Positions 35,490 to 48,347 of a stretch of 64,000 bases of DNA are shown here, one piece after another. Origin of the DNA: Saccharum officinarum (taxonomy: Eukaryota; Streptophyta; Magnoliopsida; Poales; Poaceae). The DNA lies in assembly GCA_020631735.1 (NCBI GenBank), contig CM036168.1, positions 99,552,932-99,616,931 on the forward strand, given 5' to 3'. The notes beneath the pieces were generated by a model. That model saw only the letters and a program-made list of their open reading frames with translations, ran no database searches and was not told where the DNA came from. How positions within the stretch are numbered: position 1 is the first letter of the stretch; every line of letters starts with the position of its first letter. The translations under genes and the position numbers were made by a program.

Positions 35490-37750
35490 TAGAAAAGCAT
35501 GCCTCCAACTACTGGATCAGAGACCTAGCAGATGGCTACGCGGCGATATTCTTTCTACCAGTGCCAGCATGATGCCCTAAAAACAATACTAGCTGTTTCA
35601 TCAAAGGAATTTTTTTAGCTACATGGACTTGATGAGCCTACCAACGTCTGTATTTTTCTCACTTCTGATTGCTAGAGGAGAAAGTGTTTGGAATATAGTG
35701 CTATCATAGTCCTGGGCATGATAATTGAGCTGACTGTTTGCGATGTAGCCCCGGTCGCACGATAAGTCATCCAATCATATCGTGGCACATAGGAGCTAAT
35801 AATTCACCCAACTTTTTTGATAGCAAATAATTCACCCAACTTTGAGAATGACTAGCACACGGATGAAAGGAACAGAGACCAGTAGAGAAGGAAGGCTTGT
35901 TACGGTATTCCTATAGTCCTATTCACCAACAAAAATAGGATTGTCTTTTTTTTCCTATCATCTTAGGTGATAAATTCCCTATATTTCTTTGTGGTATAAC
36001 CTGTATCTTAACTTGGTATAGGTGTTTGCATTTTTATGGATTTATTTCTGGATTTAATGTCACTGTCCTTTTAGTTATAGGCGTTTCCATTGACAATTGG
36101 ACATCTGTGGTGAATTAATGAATCTTGAGATCCGTTGGCCGGTCTCGGTCTTTCAGAGATGCTGATGGAGGTAGCTAGTGTGTGCATATGTTCATAGGAG
36201 CAAGTGTGTTATATATACGAGTGTCAATGTCTGTACTATATATGATTCGAAAAAGACATCCGACATCCTTGTGCCTTTCTTCTCCTTTCGTTTGTGTTTC
36301 ATCAAGCATTTGACACGTTCTTTTGCGTAGCTAGCTCGAGAAAGTATACTTTCCTACCTCCACCCATCTCTGGCGATCTTTCTACTGACGGATCTACTAT
36401 TGCCACCTTGCTACACTAACTCATTGTGACGCTCTGTTTGGCATGGCTCTAAATGACTCTGGCTCCTAACTATGTGTGGAGGAGACGGAGCTGGTGAATC
36501 AAAAAATAATGGCTTCATTGACTTCAAGTTCATTTTGAGATTAGAGAAAAATGGCACCTTATTACGATGCACGGAGGAGGCAGAAGCGGAGCCACGTCCA
36601 CCCCCCACCCCACACACACACACCAACCCAATCAACCAACCACAACTATCCATTCTTGTTGCGTGCCTCGTGTCGTCCCTGCTGCGTCCGCCTCAATTGT
36701 TTGGTAGTCAAATGTCCCTCAAATCTTTCTATAAACCTGTCTGGCCAACATCCTTCTTGGATTGAGAATAATCCGTCAATTGAGAACATTGTCATTTTAA
36801 GTACATAATCTATATCTAGCTACAGGAAGAGTGCAATTACAATAATGCAATAGTTAACTATAAACCTCAAGAAAACTTCATATGGTTTTTCAGTGACTCG
36901 ACACAGTGCCAAATGCGCCTAGCTAAGCACCTATTATTTTTTATGATAGGATTTGGAATGGAAACCATCGCCATCCAAGTGTCATGGTTGCGAGATAAAA
37001 ACAATGGGTGCTTATTGAATCTTATTCAGAGAGCAACAAAGAAATCCAAAGTACCATAATTTAATTGTCTTGTTGGGTAGGTCAATCTCCACCAGCTACT
37101 CCTCTGTCCTCAAATAATTGTCGCTTTTAGTTTCCGTACCGTAAGTTTATCTAGATTGGTAGAAAATACGTGCAACATTTGTATCTCCAAATAAATTTAT
37201 TATGAAAATAGATTCAACAATCTATCCATTGATATTAATTATGTACCATGAACATTAATATTTTTTTATAAAATTAATCAAAGTTATTTCTCGAAAAACG
37301 ATAACGAAGTTGTTCAAGCACGGAGGGAGTATACTCCGTTGCCTGCCCTTCTCGGTGTACCAACCACCGTGATAAGAGCGGAGAAGGCAGGCGATAGGTT
37401 GCTTTAGTTTTTTCTCGGTTAGATAAATAAACCAACTGCCAGCAGACAAGTCAAATATGAACGCTTCCTTGGTACACTATTTTCAAACTTTGGCACGAGT
37501 CTGTGACTAAAAGAGATTCGGCAACCGAGCGACATTTTTTCCCTTTGTTATTTTAGTTTATATAAGTTGGTTTCCTTTTATATATATATAGTCTTGCATG
37601 ATTGCTTGAAACATGCCATTAAAGAACAGTTTAGGAGGCAGCTATGGGCATGGGCGACTAGTTTCATCACCGTGGGCTTTGCACATAGGTTCCTAACCGA
37701 AACCTTGGGCAGTGATGCACATGAAACTATGAGCCTATCATGCACTTATA
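35490..37750 (+). repeat. segment B of an old duplicated block
   Basis: Diverged, colinear partner of 28553..32520 (anchors listed there). It lacks the two hAT elements of segment A and has its own insertions (Stowaway 37099..37329; MITE-like sequence near 36430..36600 starting CTGTTTGGCATGGCTC). No gene is visible in either segment, so what was duplicated is unknown. Confidence 0.6.
37099..37329. mobile_element. Stowaway-like MITE
   Basis: 231 bp between TA dinucleotides (37097..37098, 37330..37331). Starts CTCCTCTGTCCTCAAATAATTG and ends GCACGGAGGGAG. Confidence 0.65.
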
Positions 37751-38197
37751 TAATACTAGTATATACTAAAGCGGGGTCATGATAAGTGATTATCCTAGCT
37801 GGGTCCGTCATGGGTTTTTGTCGATACGAGAATCTGGTTTTGTTGTCACCATCCCGTGTTTGGAAGTAACACGGTGGTGGTCCGCACCACAGAATCGAAA
37901 CGCTGGCTGGTCAGCGGGCGCCGGGCGGTGAGGTTGAAAACAGGGACACCGGACACGACACGATGGATCAGTCGAAGGCTCGGCTGTCAACTGACATAAC
38001 AGATAACTGAGCATCGCACAATTCCTTTTCTCCGGTTAAGAGAAATACGTACCCAGCAAAGAGGTGCAGAAGGTTTAGACACGTGCCTAAAAAACATGGC
38101 ATTTCCACCGACCCAGCTGCTAACGAGTGTAGGCAAGGCAACGCATTGCGTGTGTGACGGCCGTCGCTTGCCACGCCGATTCCACATGATCCGATCA
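37751..38197. other. unassigned intergenic sequence
   Basis: Mixed composition. Minus-strand frames only, without a recognised family. Confidence 0.3.
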
Positions 38198-38637
38198 GAC
38201 TAGCCGCGGTGGATACTCTAAAATGATACTCTAAAGCTTTAGAATATAAATATAGAGTAAAAATTGCTGCACTGGGTACTCTAAAACGATACTCTATCTT
38301 TTCTCTCACTCTATATTTAGAGTAGTACTGTGCTTACTCTATACTCTGTAGTGGCGGACCCCGCTAGCTAAACAAAGGAAAAAATGTTATAACTCACAAA
38401 CCAAAAATCCAAATTAAATTTCGATTGCACCATTAAATTCGTCTCAATAAATCCTTCAAAACTAGATCACACATGAATATATTTAGATAAAGTGATAAGT
38501 CGATCCCACAGTGAATAGAGTGGATAGAGGATGATATAGAGGATGGATGAGTGCAGGAAAATTGAATATAGAGGAGAGAATCTTGCTGACTAGGACGTAT
38601 AGAGGATGAATATAGAGGTCCATGAGTGCGGGTAGTC
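38198..38637. mobile_element. MITE with GACTA(G/C)CCGC ends, 440 bp
   Basis: Left end GACTAGCCGCGGTGGA and inverted right end GACTACCCGCACTCATGGA, with TCA outside both (38195..38197, 38638..38640). It is rich in TACTCTA/TAGAGTA phrases. A second partial copy lies at 30867..31140. The 3-bp duplication fits PIF-type elements, but the superfamily is uncertain. Confidence 0.6.
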
Positions 38638-38677
38638 TCAGGAGCCGTGTAGGCGACGCAGCTCGGCCACCAGAAAG

Positions 38678-39902
<1,225 letters not shown>

Positions 39903-39910
39903 CCAGAAAG

Positions 39911-41488
39911 TGATGGGCCGCGACCGGAATCACACGCTATGCTTTTGCTCAAAGCCCTCAAAGCGACGCGAGGCCAGGCAGGAGGAGGGGACAAGTATCG
40001 CGCGCCCTGGCCCACCAAATAGATAGAAGCTGCGCGAAAAGGAGAGGAGCACAGCGCCGGTGCGGAGGGCCAGGCCAGCCAGCCACAGAGCCACTCGCAC
40101 CGTGTCGTTCCACAAAAGCCACCCGAACCGGCGAACGGCGACGCAATCTTCCAGTTCGTTGGCTTAAATTTATCGGCCTGACTTATCAACTGTCTCGTAA
40201 CAAATCAGCTGCCGGCTTATTAGTCGCATGAGCCATCGGCCAAACAGCTCGGGGCTCTGTTTGCCTCGTGACGCCGTACTCCTCCGGCTCCGGTCCCGTC
40301 CTGTCTTTCGTCGATAGCTAGTACTAGTACTACTACAGGTACGTAAGCGTAGACGAATCGAAGGGACAAAAGCAGGCGGATAATGCTGCTCGCTTTTGGA
40401 AATTCCGTCAGAATCTGACGATGAAATTCGTTCTCCCAACCGGGAATTTTCCTGCGTCTTAAAAGCTAGATTAAATGGCCTCTCCCTTATTATGCGTTCC
40501 GCCAGAACAAAACAGTGGACAAGTCGTGGCAGTTTGATAGGAGTACCAACCAACCAGCACCATGCTTTGCCCGTTGACGCCGGCGAAGAGCTTTGTTGAG
40601 CTACGAAGGATAACTGTCTGTTGCCAAAAACAAAAAGAAATATAAAATAAGGTAATTGATAACTCGCCGACGATATCAAGTCCTCCCAAGTCACTGACAG
40701 TTGGGTTTATTATTATAGCACATATCAACTAGTAGAGTATATTATCTGCAAGCATCCAGGCTGTGTGATCCGCCGGTTTTCCACAAAAGAAAAAAGAAGA
40801 CAAAACGGGCGGACGGCACGGCACGGCCCGGCCAGGCCTGGCTTGGAGTTGGAGACCGCGTGGCGTGCGTGTGCGGTGTGCCCTAACGGCGTGGCCGTCA
40901 AAAGGGACGGCGCCAGGGCCGCCGGTCCTATCCGGTGGAGGGCTCTTCCGCGTCGCGTCCCAGAGAGGCCATTAAAATCGGCCGCCCCCGGCAACCCTCC
41001 CTTCTTCCCCTTTCCCAACCTCCCATCCCATCCCACCCCCTCATGTCGTCGCCTTCCTCCCCGCGCTCTTGCCCCCGCATCTCCTCGCTCCCCACCACGC
41101 CCTCGCAGGCTCATCTCTGATGATGGAGGTAACAGTCGGCTAGCACACCGCACCGCCGTGCGTCTCTCTCTGTTGCCCGTCCCTTCATTCCCAGTTTAGA
41201 AGAGTTTTTGTTTCGGTTTCGTCGTTCCATCGAGCGCGGCATTCTGTGGATCGTGTGGATTTGGCCTGGGGGAGGAGGAGGAGGAGGAGGAGGCTGGTCA
41301 AAGATTTGTGGTCGAATTGATGGTGGGGTTCATGGAATGGGTGCATGACTGGTTGCTGTGGGACGCCTTCTTGGAGTGCGGAGGGATCATGAGGCCACCG
41401 ATTAGATAGCGGCTGGGGAGCGAGGGACCACAGGAGGCGGAGGCCGCCGTTAGCACCCCCCACCACCCCGCGGCGCGAGTCAGCAGCC
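39911..41488. other. upstream region and 5' UTR of the IDM-like gene
   Basis: GC-rich from about 40800 with CT-rich leader-like sequence (40995..41110). A GAGGTAACA donor-like site near 41127 and a CCACAG acceptor-like site near 41432 could bound a 5' UTR intron, an inference that only transcript data could settle. No other gene is visible. Confidence 0.4.
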
Positions 41489-43036
41489 ATGGGGGAAGAC
41501 CTCGTCACCACCCTGTCCATGGAGAACGGCGGCGGCGGCGGCCACGGCCCCTGCACGCTCCTCTCCATGGACCCGTCGGGCCACCTCTCCGCGCCGGACG
41601 ACCGCGCCGTCGGCGTCATGGTGCAGACCCTCATCGGAGGGGGCGCCGGCATCGGCGCCCGCGCCCACGCCGTGTCGCTCTCCGGCGCGCCTCCGCCCGA
41701 CATCAACCAGCCCTGGCAGACGGACCTCTGCGACATGCTGGACGTCGGCCTCGGCCCGCAGGTCTACAGCGCCGAGGCCGTGCTCAGCTGCGCTCCCAAG
41801 GCCGGGAGCCGGAAGGCCGCCAAGCGCGGGGACACCATCTGGGGCGCCTGGTTCTTCTTCACCTTCTATTTCAAGCCCCTGCTGTCCGACAAGTGCAAGG
41901 ACAAGGTCGTCCGGGACAACAGCGGCGTCTCGGGGTTCGACAAGTCGGACCTCCGCCTTGACATGTTCCTGGTGCAGCACGACATGGAGAACATGTACAT
42001 GTGGGTGTTCAAGGAGCGCCCGGAGAATGCTCTGGGGAAGATGCAGCTGAGGAGCTACATGAACGGGCACTCCAGGCCTGGTGAGCCACAGTTCCCATTC
42101 AGTGTGGACAGGGGATTCGTGCGATCGCACCGGATGCAGCGTAAGCACTACCGGGGGCTGTCAAACCCGCAATGTATTCATGGGATTGAGGTGGTCAGGT
42201 CACCAAATCTTGCGGGGCTCACTGAGGCAGACCTTAGGAGGTGGGCAGAGCTTACAGGGCGGGAGCTCAATTTCATCATCCCGCAGGAAGCCAGTGATTT
42301 TGGGACATGGAGGACCATTCCGAACTCAGAGCTTGAGCTTGAGAAGCCACACCCTGTCATGAAGAGCAATGGTACCCAAAACCCTAAGAAAGCAGGCTTG
42401 AATTTGTCATCACCGTCCAATCATTCAGGCGAAGATGGTATGGATCTCTCCCCAGTTAGCAGCAAGCGTAGGAAGGAATTATCCCCACAAGCCATGGATG
42501 AGGAAGTATTCTTCCCACTGAATTCTTTCCCTCAGAAGACGCAACAAGATGTGGAGATGCATTCACCAGCACAACCTGCATGGCTCCATGAGTTTGCTGG
42601 GGTGATGAGAAACGCTTGTGGGCCAGTGACTGCTGCCAAGTCTATCTATGAGGATGACCAGGGCTACTTAATAATAGTCAGCTTGCCATTTGTTGATCAG
42701 CAGAGGGTGAAAGTTTCATGGAGGAACACTCTGACTCATGGCATTGTGAAGATCGTTTGTGTTAGTACTGCTAGGATGCAACATATAAGGAGACATGGTA
42801 GGATGTTCACACTTGCCGATCCTTCCCCCGAGCACTGCCCTCCCGGGGATTTCATTCGTGAAATACCTCTAGCTACTCGTATCCCAGAAGATGCTAAGCT
42901 GGAGGCTTGTTTTGATGAGGCTGCCTCAGTGCTTGAGATCATGGTCCCAAAACGAGGAAATGAACCTGAAGAACATGAAGTTAGGGTCTCTCTGCGACCC
43001 CCTCACTTTGGAGCTAATGATCTACTTTTGACCTAA
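41489..43036 (+). CDS. alpha-crystallin/HSP20-like domain protein, IDM2/IDM3 type
   Basis: Single exon, 515 codons. The C-terminal part (about 385-488) has the beta-sandwich pattern of an alpha-crystallin domain: YEDDQGYLIIVSLPF, VKVSWRNTLTHGIVKIVC, the FIREIPL strand and the final VLEIMVPK. The N-terminal 300 residues contain the conserved plant-specific region (DINQPWQTDLCDMLDVG, GDTIWGAWFFFTFYFKPLL, FPFSVDRGFVRSHRMQRKHYRGLSNPQCIHG), and a KRRK cluster at 326-329 could be a nuclear signal. The overall layout is that of the HSP20-like proteins including Arabidopsis IDM3 (At1g20870) and IDM2, which work with the IDM1 acetyltransferase to guide active DNA demethylation and prevent silencing. 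Length slightly exceeds that of the Arabidopsis members through a Gly-rich N-terminus. The start ATG follows AGCAGCC and is the first in frame. The assignment to IDM3 rather than another paralogue is by recollection, not alignment. Confidence 0.8.
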   Translation: MGEDLVTTLSMENGGGGGHGPCTLLSMDPSGHLSAPDDRAVGVMVQTLIGGGAGIGARAHAVSLSGAPPPDINQPWQTDLCDMLDVGLGPQVYSAEAVLSCAPKAGSRKAAKRGDTIWGAWFFFTFYFKPLLSDKCKDKVVRDNSGVSGFDKSDLRLDMFLVQHDMENMYMWVFKERPENALGKMQLRSYMNGHSRPGEPQFPFSVDRGFVRSHRMQRKHYRGLSNPQCIHGIEVVRSPNLAGLTEADLRRWAELTGRELNFIIPQEASDFGTWRTIPNSELELEKPHPVMKSNGTQNPKKAGLNLSSPSNHSGEDGMDLSPVSSKRRKELSPQAMDEEVFFPLNSFPQKTQQDVEMHSPAQPAWLHEFAGVMRNACGPVTAAKSIYEDDQGYLIIVSLPFVDQQRVKVSWRNTLTHGIVKIVCVSTARMQHIRRHGRMFTLADPSPEHCPPGDFIREIPLATRIPEDAKLEACFDEAASVLEIMVPKRGNEPEEHEVRVSLRPPHFGANDLLLT

Positions 43037-43596
43037 GCTAAGTAAGGTCTCTGCACCATGTTCTGTCTTGTTTGTAACCCCAGATTAATGCCAAATTTAG
43101 CTGAGAATCAAGGTTTCAGTATGCTCATTCTCTGCCTAATGTTTTCAGTACCTGTGCCATACTAAGTCTCTTCAGCAACAAAGACTGGGCTGAAGACTAG
43201 TTTGTTCTAGCTTTTGTGTCATGGGTGTCTTTTTAACCCTCATGTTTAGATTTTGTACCAAGTTCAATGAAAGAAAATAATATTCTGAGTTGTCACTTGT
43301 TTGATTGTGTTGGATTGTGATTATCTGTTTGTACCAGTTTCTTGTCTCTACCGTCCAAAATCTACACTGTATCGCTTGATTCACTTCAGTTATGAAGGAA
43401 AAACAACAGGGGATTGAATATTTGATCAAACACCTCAGACACAGGTGTTCCTTTTTTGTAAGCAGATAAACAAGTAGTAGCAGAGAAGAGAGATTATTGT
43501 GGTGCTCTGTTCCTTTTTTGTAAGCAGAGAAACAAGTCGTAGCAGAGAAGAGAGATTGCGATGCTCAGTGAGCAAGAACATACATCTATTTATATA
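43037..43596 (+). other. 3' UTR and downstream sequence of the IDM-like gene
   Basis: AATGAA/AATAAT polyadenylation-like motifs occur around 43266..43282. A 62-bp direct repeat follows near the right end. The retrotransposon at 43597 begins about 560 bases after the stop codon. Confidence 0.5.
43447..43570. repeat. 62-bp tandem direct repeat
   Basis: GTTCCTTTTTTGTAAGCAGA starts at 43447 and again at 43509, and both copies continue with AAACAAGT(A/C)GTAGCAGAGAAGAGAGATT. A few substitutions separate them. Confidence 0.8.
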
Positions 43597-43808
43597 TGTC
43601 AAGGGCACGGTGATCCAAGCTAGCAGGCCCTCGACTACGGAGCACGTAGTCTCCGGCCAAGTCTTCCAGGGCGGAGGTTATACCCCTCATGGCCACCTGG
43701 GCTTAAGCACGAGAGGGAGAAAGGAGATTGGTAATTGATCTCGCTTAATCCTTAATAATCCGAGTACAAGGCATATAAGGGCCAACCGGCCAACTAATTT
43801 TGGAAACA
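43597..43808 (-). repeat. 3' LTR of chromovirus 1 (inner limit uncertain)
   Basis: On the plus strand it begins TGTCAAGGGCACGG, the exact sequence next to the PBS of the other LTR. The other limit is placed at GGAAACA (43808), giving TG...CA ends, but a slightly longer LTR to about 43851 is possible. CTTATATGCC on the minus strand may be its TATA region. Confidence 0.6.
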
Positions 43809-43844
43809 AACTCCTAATTTTGTGGCCTGATCTCCTCCTAGCCA

Positions 43845-45524
43845 CTAGGATCGGCCCTGCCATCTGCGTTCGCGGTAATTGCGGCTGCTGCTTTGCGCGT
43901 GCTCCTGGCGCTTCGCGGCCCGCTCTGCTGCTCCGCGGACATCGCGCGCCCTGTGGCGTCTCGCGTACGCCGTGCCCCACATGACATCTCTCCCCTCCTC
44001 ACGAAGCAGCTCATCCTCGAGCTGGAAGAGTGGGAACTGCTCGTGGAAGGTATCGAAGTCCTCCCAAGTTGCAGACTCCGGTGGTTCGCCACGCCAATGG
44101 ACGAGCAGCTGGCGTACTCCGCGTGCCAGGCGAGCGCGCTCCACCCGAACAGGCTCCGGGGTCACCGCTCCATGGCGGATGGGCGGCAAGGCTGGTGTAG
44201 TCGACGGAGGCGTGCCGACGAACTTCTTCAGGACGCTGACATGAAAGACGTCGTGGATGCGCGCCTGTGGAGGGAGAGCCAGGCGAACCGCGACGTCGTT
44301 GATCAGCTCCTCAACGCGATACGCCCCGATGTAGCGTGGCTTCAGCTTGCCCGTGGTAGCTTGCGGCAGGGAAGACATGGTGCGCTGACGAAGGCGAAGC
44401 AGCGCCCAATTGCCCACTTGGTAGGACACTTGGCGATGGCGACGGTCGTAGTGGCGCTTATGCACCTGCTGCGCCTGCTCCAGGCGGTAGTGGACGTCGG
44501 CGAGGAAGGCGGAACGCTCCTCCATGTCGCGCGCCAGAGCAGCCACCCGAGTCTCCCCAGGCTCGTATGAGCGGAGGGTGGGCGGGTCACGGCCGTAGAC
44601 CACGTGGAACGGCGTCTCCCGGAGTGAAGTCTGGTAGGCCGTGTTGTACACGTACTCGGCCCAGGGAAGCCACCGCAGCCACTGTCGAGGTCGATCACCT
44701 GTGAAGCACCTGAGGTACATGACGATGACGCGGTTAGCGGACTCTGTTTGGCTGTCAGACTGGGGGTGGAAGGCGGACGACATGTGTAGCTTGGTGCCCA
44801 TAAGCCGCATCAACTCGCGCCAAAACAGCGAGGTGAACACCGGGTCGCGGTCGGAGACGATGGACTGCGGCATGCCGTGCAGGCGCACGATGTCGTTGAA
44901 GAACGCTTGGGCCATGGTCTCGGCGGTGTACGGGTGCACCAGGGGGATGAAGTGGCAGTATTTGCTGAAGTGGTCGACGACGGAGAGGATCACCGATTTG
45001 TCGTTCAACCACGGCAAAGCTTCCATGAAATCGAGGCCAATGTCGGCCCAGACCGCGGTGGGAACTGGCAGTGGTAAGAGGAGGCCGGCGGGGTGGAGGT
45101 GCTCCGTCTTGTACCGCTGGCAAGTGAGGCATTCCCACACAAAGTCCTGCACACACCGACGCATATTGGGAAAGTGAAAGTCACGACGAAGGCGATGCAG
45201 CGTGCGCTGGACCCCCTCGTGTCCGTCGTCGTGGATGGCAGCCACGATCTCCTGTAGCAGCGGTGACGACGGTGGTATGTACAGCCGACCCTTGAAGGTG
45301 ACGAGGCCGTCGGTGATCGCCCACGACGCAGTCCGAGTGCCTACGGCGAGCTCGTCGTGCACGGCCACCAGGGCTGGGTCCATGGCTTGTGCTTGGCGGA
45401 GGCGGCTGATGAAGTCGAACCGAGGCCCAGAGACCGCCAGGAGCACGCCCACCGCAGCATCATCGGTGTCCCGTCGGGAGAGAGCGTCAGCCACCGTGTT
45501 CGTCGCGCCGGCCTTGTACTCCAT
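43845..45524 (-). pseudogene. chromovirus 1 integrase and chromodomain
   Basis: 560-codon open stretch of the polyprotein, entered in frame at the end of RNase H. Integrase landmarks are the HHCC zinc-binding region (HEGVQRTLHRL ... ECLTCQ), the first catalytic Asp in GLDFMEALP, the second in IVSDRDPVF, the Glu in QTESANRVI, and the GPY/F-like region LKPRYIGAYRVEEL. A chromodomain follows near the C-terminus (LLVHWRGEPPESATWEDFDTF). This integrates the cDNA, and the chromodomain steers it to modified chromatin. This segment is intact, but the upstream polyprotein is broken, so the element is not autonomous. Confidence 0.88.
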
Positions 45525-45554
45525 GGTGAAGTCAAAGCCCAGCAGTTTGCCGAC

Positions 45555-47314
45555 CTAGTGATGTTGCGGGATCGTGGCGAGACGTTGGTCGAGGAGGTAC
45601 TTGAGGCTGTAGTGGTCCGTCTTGATGAAGAAGCGGCGCCCCCAGAGGTATGGTCGCCAGTGGCGGACGGCGAGGATGAGGCCGATCAGCTCCCACTCGT
45701 AAGCGGCCAGCGAGCGATGGCGGGGAGCCACCGCCCGACTGAAGAAAGCAATCGGGTGGCCCTCCTGGATGAGCACTGCCTCGAAGCCGTACTTGGATGC
45801 ATCACACTCCACGATGAAGGGCTTGATGAAGTCCGGAAGCGCCAGCACCGACGCCGAGGTCACGGCCCCTTTGAGGGCGAGGAAAGCCGCGACGGCATCG
45901 TCGTTCCAAGAGAATCCTTCCTTCTTCAGGAGCACGGTGAGGGGGGCAGCGATGGAGCCGAAGTTGTGGACGAACTTCCTGTAGTAGCCTGCGAGGCCTA
46001 GGAAGCCGCGCACCACGCGCGCCGAGCGAGGCTGCGGCCACTCATGGATGGCTTGGACCTTGGCGGGGTCCATGGCCACTCCGGACGCCGAGATGATGTG
46101 GCCGAGGTAGCTGACGGAGTCGACGCCGAAAGAACACTTGGACCTCTTAACAAAGAGGCGGTGTTGGCGTAGGAGGGACAAGATGGCGTGGAGATGTCGC
46201 AGGTGGTCGGCCCAATCAGGATGTCGTCGAAGAAGACAAGAATGAACCGGCGGAGGTGGGCGCGCAGCACGTCGTTCATGAGCGCCTGGAACGTCGTCGG
46301 GGCGTTGCACAGCCCGAACGGCATCACCAGGAACTCGTACTGGCCGTCATGGGTGCGGAACGCCGTTTTATGAATGTCCTCCGGCCGCATCCGCACCTGA
46401 TGGTACCCCGACCTCAGGTCGAGCTTGGTGAAGAAGCGCACCCTGTGGAGCTCATCCAGAAGCTCATCGACGACGGGGATGGGGAACGCATCTTTGACGG
46501 TGAGTGCATTCAAGGCGCGGTAGTCGACGCAGAAGCGCCAGGAGCCATCCGCCTTCTTGACGAGGAGGACCGGTGACGAGAATACGGAGTCGCTGCGGCG
46601 GACGATGCCCTGCTGGATCATAGCGGAGCATTGGCGCTCTAGCTCGTCCTTGTGCGTCGCCGAGTATCGGTACGGGTGGACTGCCACCGGCACTGCGTCC
46701 GGTTTGAGGGTGATGCTGTGGTCACGGCCGTAGGGCGGTGGCAGTCCCGTGGGCTCGGCGAAGACATCCGCGAATGTGGCCAGCAGCTCATCGAGGAGCG
46801 GCGCACTGGCCATGGTGGAGTGGAGCTGCGGTGCGGTGGCGAGCGGCACGCCGGTCCAGTGTATGGGACGCCGGTGGAGCTGGAATGCCATGGAGGGCGC
46901 GGCGAAGTCCCAGACCACTGGCCCGAGGGTGGCCAACCACTGAGTACCGAGCACCACATCGAAACCTGCAAGTGGCATGACAAACAGATCGATGTTGAAG
47001 GAGGTGCCGGCGATGGTGACTGGGGCCGTGCGGATAACCCCAGGGCACGAGACCCGCTCGCCGTTGGCCACGACGGCAGTGAGCCGAGGTCGGGGCTCCA
47101 CCCTAAGCCCCGTGCGTTCTGCTGCCCCGGCGGAGATGAAGTTGTGGGTCGAGCCGCTGTCGAGGAGGGCGACGAGTGAGGCGGCACCCACGGCGACGGC
47201 GAGCTGCATCGTGCCGCCGCAGGGCACGCCGGCGACTACGTGCAGGGAGAAGACGGGGGCCTCCAAGTCCCCGACCTCGGCCGCAGCGTCCCTCCCGTCA
47301 TCGTCGATCTCCAT
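45555..47314 (-). pseudogene. chromovirus 1 protease, reverse transcriptase and RNase H
   Basis: Protease active site LLDSGSTHNFIS, then the RT with CVDYRALNALTVKD, KLDLRSGYHQVRM, the MPFGLCNAPTTFQ segment and FFDDIL (near 46222). RNase H continues in another frame with FLGLAGYYRKFV, VECDASKYGFEAVL and the HYSLKYLLDQ segment. A frameshift just after FFDDIL (near 46200) and a stop after TIPQHH (45555) break the polyprotein. Confidence 0.85.
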
Positions 47315-48347
47315 GCCCTCGAGGAAGAAGATGTGCTTGCAGAACCTGTTATGGCCACGAGAATACTTTTCATTGCAGTTAAAGCAGAGCCCCTAGCGAC
47401 GCCGTTCCGCCATCTCCTCCTGGGTGAGGCGCCGCTGATTACCCTCGCCATGGCCCTGATGGGCAGCCGCTGGGGGGTAGGGAGCGCCAACAGGGGTGGC
47501 GGCGCTGGTATCGTGGGCCTCGCTGCGGCCCCGGGGACGATGTCGTGCTGGGGAGCCCGAGACGGGGGAGGCGGTAGTCGGTTGGCCTCCATCAGCTCCA
47601 CCTGCCTTGCCAAACTCATGGCCGCCGCGAGGGACTCCGGGTTGTGGATGCGGACAACATGGCTGAGCGGCGGCAGGAGTCCGCCGGTGAAGAGCTGGAC
47701 GCGCTGCGCCTCGTCCAGATGGCCCGCTCTAGGCAGGAGAGCCTGGAAGCGGTTGGCGTACTCCTCCATGGTCCCGGTACGCCGGCACTCCACGAGCTCA
47801 AACAACGGCGCTGATCGAAGAGGAGGCCCGAACCAAAGGTTCAGGAGTTCCTTGAATCGCCCCTAGGTCGGCGTACCGTCGTCCTCCTGGAGCTGCGTGT
47901 ACCAGAGCTGCGTGACGTCGTCCAGGTGGTAGGACGCCATCCACACGCGCTCTTCCGCCATGGTACGATGCTGGCGGAAGTATGAGTCGCACTTGTTGAG
48001 GAAAAGCATGGGATCAGTCGTACCATCGAAGCAGGGAAAATCCCACCTCTTGTGCTTGGGCGGGTGATCCGAAAGCGGACTCTCCAGGCGGTGCTCACCG
48101 CCACCTCTAGACGACAACGCGGACTGGTCCTTCTTCATCACCGCCATGTCGGCCTTCATGGTGGCCATATCGGTGGAGAGGGTCTTCAGGGATTCCAGGA
48201 CATCGGCAAGGGTCGGTTCGGAAATGGTGAGTGCTGGTGCGGCAGAGGTGGGCGATGGTGGTGAGTTGGGGCGGTGGTGGGCGGCTGTGGCTGTAGAGGA
48301 TTGCGTGGAGCAGGTGGGAGAGGATCGTCGAGACTTTGATACCAGGT
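47315..48347 (-). pseudogene. chromovirus 1 gag
   Basis: Structural capsid protein in two pieces. The N-terminal part has ALDNLVSK and the retrotrans_gag region (RWDFPCFDGTTDPMLFLNKC ... RVWMASYHL ... LWYTQL). A stop at 47863 follows, then ECRRTGTMEEYANRFQ in the next stretch and a degenerate zinc knuckle (CFNCNEKYSRGHNRFC) near 47330..47390. Start codon uncertain: the open frame reaches into the LTR, and the real ATG is probably one of the internal ones. Confidence 0.75.
48333..48344 (-). other. primer binding site of chromovirus 1
   Basis: On the minus strand TGGTATCAAAGT follows the 5' LTR end by three bases. It matches the initiator tRNA-Met 3' end except at one or two positions. Confidence 0.8.

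Noticed and set aside
43582..43597. TATATAAATA on the minus strand as the TATA box of chromovirus 1
   Set aside because: The PBS-adjacent LTR copy shows that the LTR begins at 43597, so this sequence lies outside the element. Its position may be a coincidence or part of the target.
44641..46576. Plus-strand open frames across the pol region of chromovirus 1
   Set aside because: They are antisense to clearly recognisable integrase, RT and RNase H and have no motifs.
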